Part shown: positions 1 through 5,299 of the stretch, piece after piece
Numbering within the stretch: the stretch's first letter is position 1
How the letters are laid out: each line of letters begins with the position of its first letter
Source of the DNA: Selenomonadaceae bacterium
GTDB lineage: Bacteria; Bacillota; Negativicutes; Selenomonadales; Selenomonadaceae
Reading direction: 5' to 3'
Length of the DNA stretch: 5,353 nt
Assembly: GCA_017529085.1 (NCBI GenBank)
Contig: JAFXOC010000339.1
Location: forward strand, 1-5,353
Translations under genes and position numbers: made by a program
Notes under the pieces: model-generated
Seen by the model: the letters and a program-made list of their open reading frames with translations, nothing else
Told to the model about the DNA's origin: nothing
Databases searched by the model: none

Positions 1-231
1 ATGATGGAAGGTTGGTTAAAAGATGAGCATTATGTCGGCGTAGGCAACGCTCATTTGATAAGCCCGCCGAACGACTTGGAAGGCGGCGGGGACAGAGTCG
101 ATTATTTCGGCAAAGAAGAAGGCAAAGCGATTTTGACGGGAAACGCATGGGCGTTTCAGGATAATCATATGGTTAGAGGTAATAAAATAACCATTTATCT
201 TGCAAAAGACGGTAAGGCAAAGGTAAGATAA
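1..231 (+). CDS. lptA: LptA/OstA-like LPS transport protein, 3' end only
   Basis: This is the C-terminal 76 residues of a periplasmic LPS-bridge protein of the OstA/LptA family; the reading frame is open from the first base and the gene begins upstream of the window. The sequence shows the short alternating beta-strand pattern of OstA repeats: a GNAHLI strand near residue 16, a DRVDYF strand near 32, then GNAWAFQDNHMVRGNKITIYL at about 47-67, where the G-N-A and G-x-K-I-T-I-Y-L elements are typical. LptA proteins polymerise into a beta-jellyroll bridge that carries LPS from the inner to the outer membrane. The identification is supported by lptB and an LptF/G permease downstream. The two ATG codons at the window edge are internal methionines, not a likely start. 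It could instead be the last OstA repeats of a larger LptA/LptC-type protein. Confidence 0.8.
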   Translation: MMEGWLKDEHYVGVGNAHLISPPNDLEGGGDRVDYFGKEEGKAILTGNAWAFQDNHMVRGNKITIYLAKDGKAKVR

Positions 232-233
232 TG

Positions 234-250
234 TTGGGGCGTTGCCCCAA
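234..250 (+). repeat. GC-rich hairpin 1
   Basis: A perfect 7-bp stem (ttggggc 234-240 with gccccaa 244-250) closes a 3-nt loop, gtt. It lies 2 nt after the lptA stop codon. No T-run follows, so it does not look like a classical intrinsic terminator. The core ggggcgttgccc recurs 24 nt downstream with one change. Confidence 0.8.
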
Positions 251-257
251 ACCTAAC

Positions 258-274
258 AAGGGGCGCTGCCCTTT
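258..274 (+). repeat. GC-rich hairpin 2
   Basis: A 7-bp stem (258-264 with 268-274, one G-T wobble at 260/272) closes a 3-nt loop, gct. Its core ggggcgctgccc (260-271) differs from hairpin 1 (236-247) at a single position, giving a 24-nt period. This suggests that both descend from one repeated unit. Confidence 0.75.
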
Positions 275-281
275 GACCCCG

Positions 282-301
282 GCAGGACTTTGCAGCCCTG
301 C
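282..301 (+). repeat. Degenerate GC-rich hairpin 3
   Basis: A 5-bp stem (gcagg 282-286 with cctgc 297-301) closes a 10-nt loop. It follows the two better hairpins with a similar period and looks like a decayed third unit of the same kind. As a structure it is the weakest of the three. Confidence 0.5.
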
Positions 302-324
302 ACCAGCAATAAATTTTATTAAAG

Positions 325-404
325 TTTTTTCTTTTCTCTTTTTCTTTGTTACTTTCTTTTTCTCTTTTCTTTTTTACAAAAAAGAAAAGAGAAAAAGAAA
401 GTAA
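325..404 (+). repeat. Pyrimidine mirror repeat plus complementary purine arm (triplex/cruciform-capable element)
   Basis: Three tracts are read directly. A 23-nt pyrimidine tract (325-347) is followed by a 5-nt spacer, gttac. The exact mirror image of the tract follows (353-375), then a 2-nt spacer, ac, then the purine complement of that second tract (378-400). The inverted repeat alone is a perfect 27-bp stem (349-375 with 378-404). Aligning 325-347 in parallel with 378-400 gives T over A and C over G at all 23 positions, the pattern for a pyrimidine-motif triple helix: 19 T.A-T and 4 C+.G-C. It ends 20 nt before the lptB ribosome binding site. GC content is too low, and there is no trailing T-run, for an ordinary terminator. 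Whether it folds in vivo is unknown. Confidence 0.9.
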
Positions 405-424
405 AGAACTGACCTGTTTATATT

Positions 425-430
425 GGGAGG
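425..430 (+). promoter_or_regulatory. Ribosome binding site of lptB
   Basis: The sequence gggagg is followed by a 7-nt spacer and then ATG at 438. This fixes the lptB start at 438 rather than at the in-frame TTG at 423, which would place the Shine-Dalgarno sequence inside the coding region. Confidence 0.85.
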
Positions 431-437
431 CGTGTTT

Positions 438-1157
438 ATGCAGATTGAGGCTAAAGGATTGGTGAAGAAGTTTAAGGCTCGTACTGTGGTAAACAATGTC
501 TCTTTGTCTGTGAAAAAAGGCGAGATAGTGGGGTTGTTGGGACCTAACGGCGCGGGAAAGACAACTACGTTTTATATGATAGTGGGGCTGGAAAGACCTA
601 CGTTTGGAGAAGTTTATCTTTCCGATATAAATATTGCTAAATTTCCGATGAATAAAAGAGCGCAACTTGGTATCAGTTACCTTGCGCAGGAAGCGTCGAT
701 TTTTAGAAAACTTACGGTTGAGGAAAATATCGCTTCGATTTTGGAAACTACGAGATTGTCAAAGGACGAGCAAAAAAAGAAACTTGACGAGTTAATAGAG
801 GAGTTTCATATAGAACACGTCCGTACTCATAAGGGAACGCAGCTCTCGGGAGGAGAGCGGCGACGCGTTGAAATCGCCAGATGTCTTGCGTTAGAGCCGC
901 AGTTTATACTGCTGGATGAGCCTTTTGCGGGGGTCGATCCTTTAGCGGTTGCAGATATACAGGATATTATCGAGTATTTAAGAAAACGCGGTATGGGAAT
1001 TTTGATAACGGATCATAATGTCAGGGAAACTTTGCAGATAGTAGATCGTGCCTATATTTTAAATAACGGGGAAATACTTTTAGAGGGCGATTCGAACACC
1101 ATCGCAAACAGTCCCATTGCCCGTAAATTTTATTTGGGCGATAAATTTACAATGTAG
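438..1157 (+). CDS. lptB: LPS export ABC transporter ATPase LptB
   Basis: This cytoplasmic ATPase powers extraction of LPS from the inner membrane by the LptB2FG complex. The 239-residue protein matches the usual length of about 240. It has Walker A GPNGAGKT at 35-42, the Q-loop glutamine at 84, the ABC signature LSGGE at 136-140, Walker B ILLDEP at 157-162 and the switch histidine H193 in TDH. The segment QEASIFRKL around 84-92 is characteristic of LptB: its F89-R90 correspond to the Phe-Arg pair that contacts the coupling helices of LptF/LptG in E. coli. The C-terminal FYLG close to the end is also typical. The start is chosen from gggagg 7 nt upstream. The permease gene follows after 9 nt, as expected for a transporter pair. 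No key residue is missing. Branched-chain amino-acid ATPases (LivF/LivG) are the nearest alternative, but the SIFR segment and the neighbours argue against them. Confidence 0.96.
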   Translation: MQIEAKGLVKKFKARTVVNNVSLSVKKGEIVGLLGPNGAGKTTTFYMIVGLERPTFGEVYLSDINIAKFPMNKRAQLGISYLAQEASIFRKLTVEENIASILETTRLSKDEQKKKLDELIEEFHIEHVRTHKGTQLSGGERRRVEIARCLALEPQFILLDEPFAGVDPLAVADIQDIIEYLRKRGMGILITDHNVRETLQIVDRAYILNNGEILLEGDSNTIANSPIARKFYLGDKFTM

Positions 1158-1166
1158 GAGAGAACT

Positions 1167-2264
1167 ATGCACATCCGAATTTTGGACAAATATATTTTTC
1201 GCGAAGTTACCATGACTTTTATCTTTGGGATATGCGCGTTTTCCGCAGTGTTTATCGGATCAGGTACACTTTTTAGAATTTCGCAGTACATAACCGATTA
1301 CGGCGCAAGTTTTTCTTCCGTTGTAAAAATTTTCGTCTTGGGACTCCCAAGCATAGTGATATGGACTTTTCCAATGTCCATGCTTTTAGCCGTTCTTTTG
1401 ACTTTCGGCAGGCTCTCAAGTTCAAGTGAAATTACCGCCATGAAATCTTGCGGTATCGGTTTTTCCAGATTGGCTATGCCGGCGATTATACTTGGCATAG
1501 GGGTCAGTATTTTTGCTATTCTGTTTAACGAATATGTAGTGCCTCAAGCAAACAGTATGTATAGCAACGTGCTTTATTATGAAATTCAGCACAATACACA
1601 GCCGAAATCTCAGGATCATATAATTCTAAAATCCATTAAGGACGGCAAGATTCAGCAATTAATATACGCCAGGCGTTACGACGGTGAGAAAAATGAGATG
1701 CAAGGCGTAACCATGCAAGATTATGGTACGGAAGGCAACGTCAAAAGGGTGGAAACTGCTGAATACGCTACTTGGGACGGTAAAGGCTGGCTTTTGCATG
1801 ACGGCGTGATATACGATGTGGCGGAAGACGGGCAGGAAAATCATCGTATGCGTTTCGATACGCAAAAACTTCCCGTGGACACAAGTCCCACACAGATTGT
1901 ACGCGAACAGAAAAAACCCGAAGAACTTACCATGAAAGAGCTAAGGGAACAGATTGACATAATGCGGACGCAATTTGTCGATACAAATAAACTTGAAGCG
2001 GAACTTTATCAGCGTGTGACGGTACCGATGGCAAGTTTGATATTTGCTTTGGTGGGAATACCTTTGGGGTTGCAGCCCGCAAGAAACAGTTCTTCAAAGG
2101 GATTTGCGCTAAGCGTGCTTATAATTTTCTGCTACTATTCTATTATGACTCTCGCGAACGCTATTGCCCGCGCAGGTACGATTTCTCCCATGATTGCCGT
2201 GTGGATTCCGAATATCATAGGACTTATCGCGGGTTGTTATCTTATGAAGCGCGCGTCGAGATAA
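1167..2264 (+). CDS. LptF/LptG (YjgP/YjgQ) family LPS export permease
   Basis: This is the inner-membrane subunit that works with LptB to lift LPS out of the membrane and pass it to the periplasmic Lpt bridge. The 365 residues fit the family. Hydrophobic segments lie at about 14-36, 56-80 and 101-125, followed by a polar beta-rich periplasmic domain at about 140-245, then segments at about 286-303, 312-333 and 340-361. This is the 3+3 helix layout with a central jellyroll domain. Between helices 2 and 3, GRLSSSSEITAMKSCG (81-96) is the family's cytoplasmic coupling helix, including glutamate E88 that contacts LptB. The ribosome binding site aggag overlaps the lptB stop codon and lies 6 nt before the ATG. 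Only one permease gene is present here, whereas E. coli uses the pair LptF and LptG. I therefore do not assign F or G; a second copy may lie elsewhere, or this one may act as a homodimer. Confidence 0.93.
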   Translation: MHIRILDKYIFREVTMTFIFGICAFSAVFIGSGTLFRISQYITDYGASFSSVVKIFVLGLPSIVIWTFPMSMLLAVLLTFGRLSSSSEITAMKSCGIGFSRLAMPAIILGIGVSIFAILFNEYVVPQANSMYSNVLYYEIQHNTQPKSQDHIILKSIKDGKIQQLIYARRYDGEKNEMQGVTMQDYGTEGNVKRVETAEYATWDGKGWLLHDGVIYDVAEDGQENHRMRFDTQKLPVDTSPTQIVREQKKPEELTMKELREQIDIMRTQFVDTNKLEAELYQRVTVPMASLIFALVGIPLGLQPARNSSSKGFALSVLIIFCYYSIMTLANAIARAGTISPMIAVWIPNIIGLIAGCYLMKRASR

Positions 2265-2269
2265 AGGAG
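2263..2269 (+). promoter_or_regulatory. Ribosome binding site of the DUF3084 gene, deciding a TTG start
   Basis: The sequence aaaggag overlaps the permease stop codon. An 8-nt spacer leads to TTG at 2278. The in-frame GTG at 2269 begins inside this motif and so would have no usable Shine-Dalgarno spacing, which makes TTG the better start. Confidence 0.7.
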
Positions 2270-2277
2270 TGTCGGTT

Positions 2278-3489
2278 TTGTACGGCGTAGTTTTGATTGT
2301 GTCGCTTATAGTGACGGGCGGGGTTATTGCGTTCATTGGTGATAGACTCGGTACGAAAATAGGGAAAAAGAGACTTTCTATTTTCGGTCTTCGCCCTAGG
2401 TATACCTCGATAATAATTACGATTTTAACGGGCGCATTTATTACTACCCTTACTTTCGGCGCTTTAGCTGCGACTTCTGAAAACGTAAGAACCGCTCTTT
2501 TTGGGATGGAGCAATTAAAACAGGAAATGGCGACGCGCGCCGAGGAACTTTCAAATACCACGAAACTTCTTGCTGATGTGGAACGAGAGCAGGAGGAAAC
2601 CAACGAAAAACTTGCCAAGTCCAAAGTGGAAATGGAAAAATTACGGCAAGAGCAAGCGGAATTAGAAGCGGAATCCGAAAAATTAAAAGCCGGAAATGCT
2701 GAGTTGGCGGAGGCTAATGAAAATTTAAAGGCGCAGGCGGAGGAACTTCAAGCGCAAAACGAAACGATAGCGAAGGAAAACAATAGTTTAACCGAAAAAA
2801 ATACGGAACTATCAAAGAATAACGCCGATCTCGAAAAGCGCGCCGAGGTTTTGCAGACCGGGCTTATTACTATGCGCGAGGGCGATATTATGATTCGCGC
2901 AAACGAGGTTTTAGCGAGCGGGGTTATAAGAGGCGGCAGAACGAAAGCCGAGGTAGAGGCGGATTTTGCCGCGCTTGCAAACCTTGCGAGTCGGAACATT
3001 TCGGCGCAGTACGGCGTAAATATTACAGACAGCGATATTTGGATATACCCGCCGGAATATGAAGCCGCTGTTCAGGAGATTGTAAACCGTAAGGAAGATT
3101 CGGTTGTGCGCATATTGGCGGCGGGCAATTTGCTTCGCGGCGAAGCGGTGCGTTCAAGTCTTGAGGTATATCCTAACAGTGTGATTTATCAAAAAGACGA
3201 ATTTATTCTCGCAAGGGCTTATACCATAGATGATTCGAGGGCGAATATGTCCGAAGAAATGGTTATGGATTTCTTCCGTCAGATAAACGCCGAAGCCGTG
3301 CGGAAAGGAATTTTGGCAGACCCGATAAAAGGCTCTGTCGGAGTTATGGACAGCGAGGAATTTTACGCTATATTGAACGGTGTGCGGCCGTTAAAAGGCA
3401 ACATTGTGCTTTCCGCTTACGCGAAATATGCTACGGACGCTTTGGGACCGTTAAGATTAAATGTTCATTGGGAGAAGATGAATCGTTAA
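2278..3489 (+). CDS. DUF3084 family membrane protein with long coiled coil
   Basis: The product is a 403-residue protein of unknown function. The N-terminus matches what I recall of DUF3084: a hydrophobic helix (about 3-20), a basic loop GDRLGTKIGKKRLSIFGLRPR (about 21-41), and a second helix (about 43-66). Residues about 67-197 form a nearly uninterrupted charged coiled coil rich in Glu, Lys, Ala and Asn. A globular, mixed alpha/beta C-terminal region covers about 200-403. By the positive-inside rule the basic loop is cytoplasmic, so the coiled coil and C-terminal region should face the periplasm; this is inference. No catalytic motif was recognised. The family is known to me mainly from cyanobacteria and Negativicutes, where it sits near Lpt genes. 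The start is a TTG chosen from the upstream aaaggag, and the stop overlaps the next start codon by one base (TAATG), implying translational coupling. A role in envelope organisation is plausible but unproven. Confidence 0.88.
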   Translation: MYGVVLIVSLIVTGGVIAFIGDRLGTKIGKKRLSIFGLRPRYTSIIITILTGAFITTLTFGALAATSENVRTALFGMEQLKQEMATRAEELSNTTKLLADVEREQEETNEKLAKSKVEMEKLRQEQAELEAESEKLKAGNAELAEANENLKAQAEELQAQNETIAKENNSLTEKNTELSKNNADLEKRAEVLQTGLITMREGDIMIRANEVLASGVIRGGRTKAEVEADFAALANLASRNISAQYGVNITDSDIWIYPPEYEAAVQEIVNRKEDSVVRILAAGNLLRGEAVRSSLEVYPNSVIYQKDEFILARAYTIDDSRANMSEEMVMDFFRQINAEAVRKGILADPIKGSVGVMDSEEFYAILNGVRPLKGNIVLSAYAKYATDALGPLRLNVHWEKMNR

Positions 3490-3905
3490 TGAATACTGTT
3501 GCGGCTCTTGATCCGGGACGGGACAAATGCGGTTTTGCCGCGCTTTCTCTTGAAGGCGCGGTACTTTTTCAAAAAGTTATATCTACTTCGGAACTGGAAA
3601 AAGAAATTTTAAAGTGTAACGACGAATTTTCATTTGACTTACTGATAATCGGAAACGGCACTACAAGCAAGGCGGCGCAAGAACGCGTCAAAAACGTCTT
3701 GTCAAATCTTGAAATAAAAGTTGTTGACGAATATAAAACCACTGAACTTGCAAGAAGCGAATATTTTAAAATTAACCCGCCTAAAGGTTGGAGGAGACTG
3801 TTGCCGATAACGATGCAGACTCCGCCTGTGCCGGTTGACGATTATGTTGCCGTTATTTTAGCGAAAAGATATTTGGCAAAATTGGGAAGTGAAAGCGATG
3901 GATAA
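3489..3905 (+). CDS. RNase H-fold nuclease-like protein (YqgF/RuvC type)
   Basis: This is a small 138-residue protein. Its N-terminus, LDPGRDKCGFA (7-17), resembles the first strand and catalytic Asp (D8) of RuvC/YqgF nucleases. LLIIGNGTTSK at about 52-62 fits the next conserved strand and turn. VVDEYKTTELAR (78-89) matches the YqgF-type D-E-x-x-T-T segment with acidic E81. VDDYVAVILAKRYL (116-129) supplies the C-terminal acidic residues D117/D118. All positions for a metal-dependent active site therefore seem present. YqgF itself processes pre-16S rRNA and RuvC cuts Holliday junctions; which substrate applies here cannot be told. An insert-like stretch NPPKGWRRLLPITMQTPP (about 96-113) is not part of standard YqgF, so this looks like a distinct subfamily. 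The ATG at 3489 shares a base with the preceding stop and has the purine-rich ggagaag upstream; a TTG at 3468 is a less likely alternative. Confidence 0.8.
   Translation: MNTVAALDPGRDKCGFAALSLEGAVLFQKVISTSELEKEILKCNDEFSFDLLIIGNGTTSKAAQERVKNVLSNLEIKVVDEYKTTELARSEYFKINPPKGWRRLLPITMQTPPVPVDDYVAVILAKRYLAKLGSESDG
3884..3889 (+). promoter_or_regulatory. Ribosome binding site of the dCMP deaminase gene
   Basis: The sequence gggaag lies 8 nt before ATG at 3898, inside the end of the preceding gene. It favours that ATG over the in-frame GTG at 3889, which overlaps the motif. Confidence 0.7.
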
Positions 3906-4356
3906 GCAGAACCGCCCCGCTTGGGACGATTACTTTTTAGATATTGCAAAAGCCGTGGGCAGGCGCGCCACTTGCCTTCGTCGTCGTTACGGGGCGATTA
4001 TCGTAAAAGACAATATTATAATCAGCACGGGGTACAACGGCGCGCCTAAAGGCGAAGCGAACTGCATAGATACGGGGCTTTGCGAAAGAGAGCGGCTTCA
4101 TGTGCCAAAAGGTCAAAATTATGAACTCTGCGTTGCGGTACACGCGGAACAAAATGCGATTATAAACGCAGACCCGATAAAGATGAGGGGCGCTAAAATA
4201 TATGTGGCGGGTTTTAACGCCGACGGCACGGCGGCTTCGGGGAAGCCTTGTCTTTTGTGCCGTCGTATGATAAGAAACGCAGGGATAGCGGAAGCCGTTT
4301 ATCTGGAAACAGACGGCAGCATTGTCAAAGTTGTACCCGAGAATATAACTGATTAG
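3898..4356 (+). CDS. Deoxycytidylate (dCMP) deaminase family protein
   Basis: This cytosolic zinc enzyme most likely converts dCMP to dUMP, the precursor for thymidylate synthesis. The 152-residue protein has the deaminase signature HAE at 82-84, with zinc ligand H82 and catalytic proton shuttle E84, and PCLLC at 117-121 supplying zinc ligands C118 and C121. GYNGAPKG (45-52) matches the substrate-binding loop of the dCMP deaminase/ComEB group, and the segment with C56, C62, YELC (C78) and AVHAEQNAI is typical of this group rather than of cytidine or guanine deaminases. The start ATG overlaps the preceding gene by 8 nt and has gggaag at good spacing. Its place in an envelope operon is probably organisational. 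ComEB-like naming is possible, but a competence role is not indicated. Exact substrate (dCMP, or another deoxycytidine nucleotide) is inferred from family resemblance. Confidence 0.92.
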   Translation: MDKQNRPAWDDYFLDIAKAVGRRATCLRRRYGAIIVKDNIIISTGYNGAPKGEANCIDTGLCERERLHVPKGQNYELCVAVHAEQNAIINADPIKMRGAKIYVAGFNADGTAASGKPCLLCRRMIRNAGIAEAVYLETDGSIVKVVPENITD

Positions 4357-4369
4357 AGGCGGCGTTCGT

Positions 4370-5299
4370 ATGAAAATTTCGTTGATTGTGCCGGTATATA
4401 ACGAAGAACAGGCGATACCGCTTTTTTATGATGCGGTCAGAAATTATGATTTTTTTAAGGATAAAGAGGTTGAAATTGTCTTTATAAGCGACGGCAGTAC
4501 GGATAAAACGGAAGAAATCGTATTGTCATTGGCCGAGAAAGATAGTTTAGTTACGCCTCTTTTTTTTATGCGGAATTTTGGGAAGGAACCCGCCCTTATG
4601 GCTGGACTTGTGGCGTCGAAGGGAGATGCGGTAATTCCAATAGACGTTGATTTGCAGGACCCGATTGAGGTTATAGAAGAACTTGTGCAAAAGTGGCAAG
4701 AAGGCGCGGATGTTGTACTTGCGAAGCGAGTGGACAGGAGTACGGACAGTTTTTTGAAGCGTCAAAGCGCCGCTTGGTTTTATAAGGTGCAGAATTTTCT
4801 TAGCGACCTTCATATAGAAGAAAACGTGGGGGATTTTCGTCTGCTTGATAGGCGAGTAGTGGACGAAATCGTAAAACTTCCCGAGAGAAATCTCTTTATG
4901 AAGGGAATTTTGTCTTGGGTAGGGGGAAAAGTCGCCATTGTAAACTATGTTCGCGCTGAACGGGCAGTTGGAGATTCTAAGTTTAATGTTCGTAAACTAT
5001 GGAATCTTGCGATGGAGGGAATTACAAGTTTTTCTACGGCTCTGCTTAGAATTTGGACGTTTTTGGGCGCTGTAGTCGCTTTTTCCGCTATTTCTTACGG
5101 CGTGTACCGCATTATATCAAAGTTGGTGTTCGGAAACGATGTTGCTGGGTATTCGTCTTTGATGGTTGCTATTGTATTTTTGGGCGGTGTACAGCTTATA
5201 GGCATAGGCGTGTTGGGCGAATATATCGGAAGAATTTATATAGAAACCAAACGGCGGCCTAGGTATGTGCTAAAGCATATTGAAAAAGGTGAGAAATAG
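4370..5299 (+). CDS. GtrB/DPM1-like family 2 glycosyltransferase with C-terminal membrane helices
   Basis: The product probably transfers a sugar from a nucleotide-sugar to polyprenyl phosphate on the cytoplasmic face of the inner membrane, making a lipid-linked donor for LPS or other envelope glycans. The 309 residues match the GtrB/ArnC/dolichol-phosphate-mannose-synthase group. A GT-A domain covers about 1-215: PVYNEE at 8-13, SDGSTD at 40-45, the metal-binding DVDLQDP at 92-98 (DxD at D92/D94), GDFRLLDR at 154-161 and the R-x-x-G-x-S-K-F motif ending at F205. Two membrane helices follow at about 226-248 and 264-288, then a short basic tail. The gene lies 13 nt after the deaminase, with gagg overlapping that gene's stop codon and 10 nt before the ATG. 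The next gene begins immediately after its stop. The sugar donor cannot be deduced from the sequence; glucose, mannose and aminoarabinose-type transferases share these motifs. Confidence 0.92.
   Translation: MKISLIVPVYNEEQAIPLFYDAVRNYDFFKDKEVEIVFISDGSTDKTEEIVLSLAEKDSLVTPLFFMRNFGKEPALMAGLVASKGDAVIPIDVDLQDPIEVIEELVQKWQEGADVVLAKRVDRSTDSFLKRQSAAWFYKVQNFLSDLHIEENVGDFRLLDRRVVDEIVKLPERNLFMKGILSWVGGKVAIVNYVRAERAVGDSKFNVRKLWNLAMEGITSFSTALLRIWTFLGAVVAFSAISYGVYRIISKLVFGNDVAGYSSLMVAIVFLGGVQLIGIGVLGEYIGRIYIETKRRPRYVLKHIEKGEK
5286..5293 (+). promoter_or_regulatory. Ribosome binding site of the downstream partial gene
   Basis: The sequence aaggtgag lies within the last codons of the glycosyltransferase gene, 6 nt before a TTG at 5300. 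It supports translation of a further gene starting directly after the glycosyltransferase stop codon. Confidence 0.65.

Larger units (their letters stand above)
232..437. other. Structured 206-nt intergenic spacer between lptA and lptB
   Basis: This is the only non-coding gap of note in the window; all later junctions are 13 nt or less or overlap. It holds three short GC-rich hairpins (234-301), a short A/T palindrome (aataaa at 308-313 with tttatt at 315-320), a long pyrimidine/purine inverted and mirror repeat (325-404), and the lptB ribosome binding site. I found no credible small ORF, tRNA or known riboswitch. Base composition changes sharply from GC-rich to nearly pure pyrimidine and then purine, unlike the flanking genes. 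Such a composite suggests a dispersed intergenic repeat inserted into a compact operon, but this is inference. Confidence 0.75.

Noticed and set aside
1..6. Tandem ATG codons as a genuine gene start
   Set aside because: The downstream residues begin in the middle of an OstA-type repeat domain with no signal peptide, so the gene must start upstream of the window.
273..278. TTGACC resembling a -35 box
   Set aside because: No -10-like sequence occurs at the proper distance; the nearest A/T-rich candidate is about 31 nt away.
234..404. Intrinsic terminator after lptA
   Set aside because: The GC-rich hairpins have no T-run after them, and the strong A/T stem is followed by purine-rich sequence and not by T residues, on either strand.
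419..424. Possible -10 box tatatt before lptB
   Set aside because: There is no acceptable -35 element 16-18 nt upstream, where the purine arm lies, and the implied transcript start would leave almost no leader before the ribosome binding site.
423..437. TTG at 423 as the lptB start
   Set aside because: The Shine-Dalgarno sequence gggagg begins within this extension, and the ATG at 438 gives the normal family length and N-terminus.
195..665. Minus-strand open frame of 156 codons crossing the spacer
   Set aside because: It reads through the low-complexity purine/pyrimidine element and gives a Lys/Glu-rich stretch, then overlaps the well-supported lptB gene; no domain or ribosome binding site supports it.
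2109..2624. Minus-strand open frame of 171 codons
   Set aside because: It lies antisense to the permease and DUF3084 genes, is Ser/Val-rich as expected of a reverse reading of coding sequence, and has no recognisable motif.
3468..3488. TTG at 3468 as the start of the RNase H-fold gene
   Set aside because: It would overlap DUF3084 by 22 nt and add seven residues before a family-typical first strand; the ATG overlapping the stop codon is more natural.
5053..5262. Plus-strand open frame of 69 codons inside the glycosyltransferase
   Set aside because: It is an alternative-frame reading of the segment encoding the membrane helices, rich in Cys, Arg and Phe, with no family resemblance.
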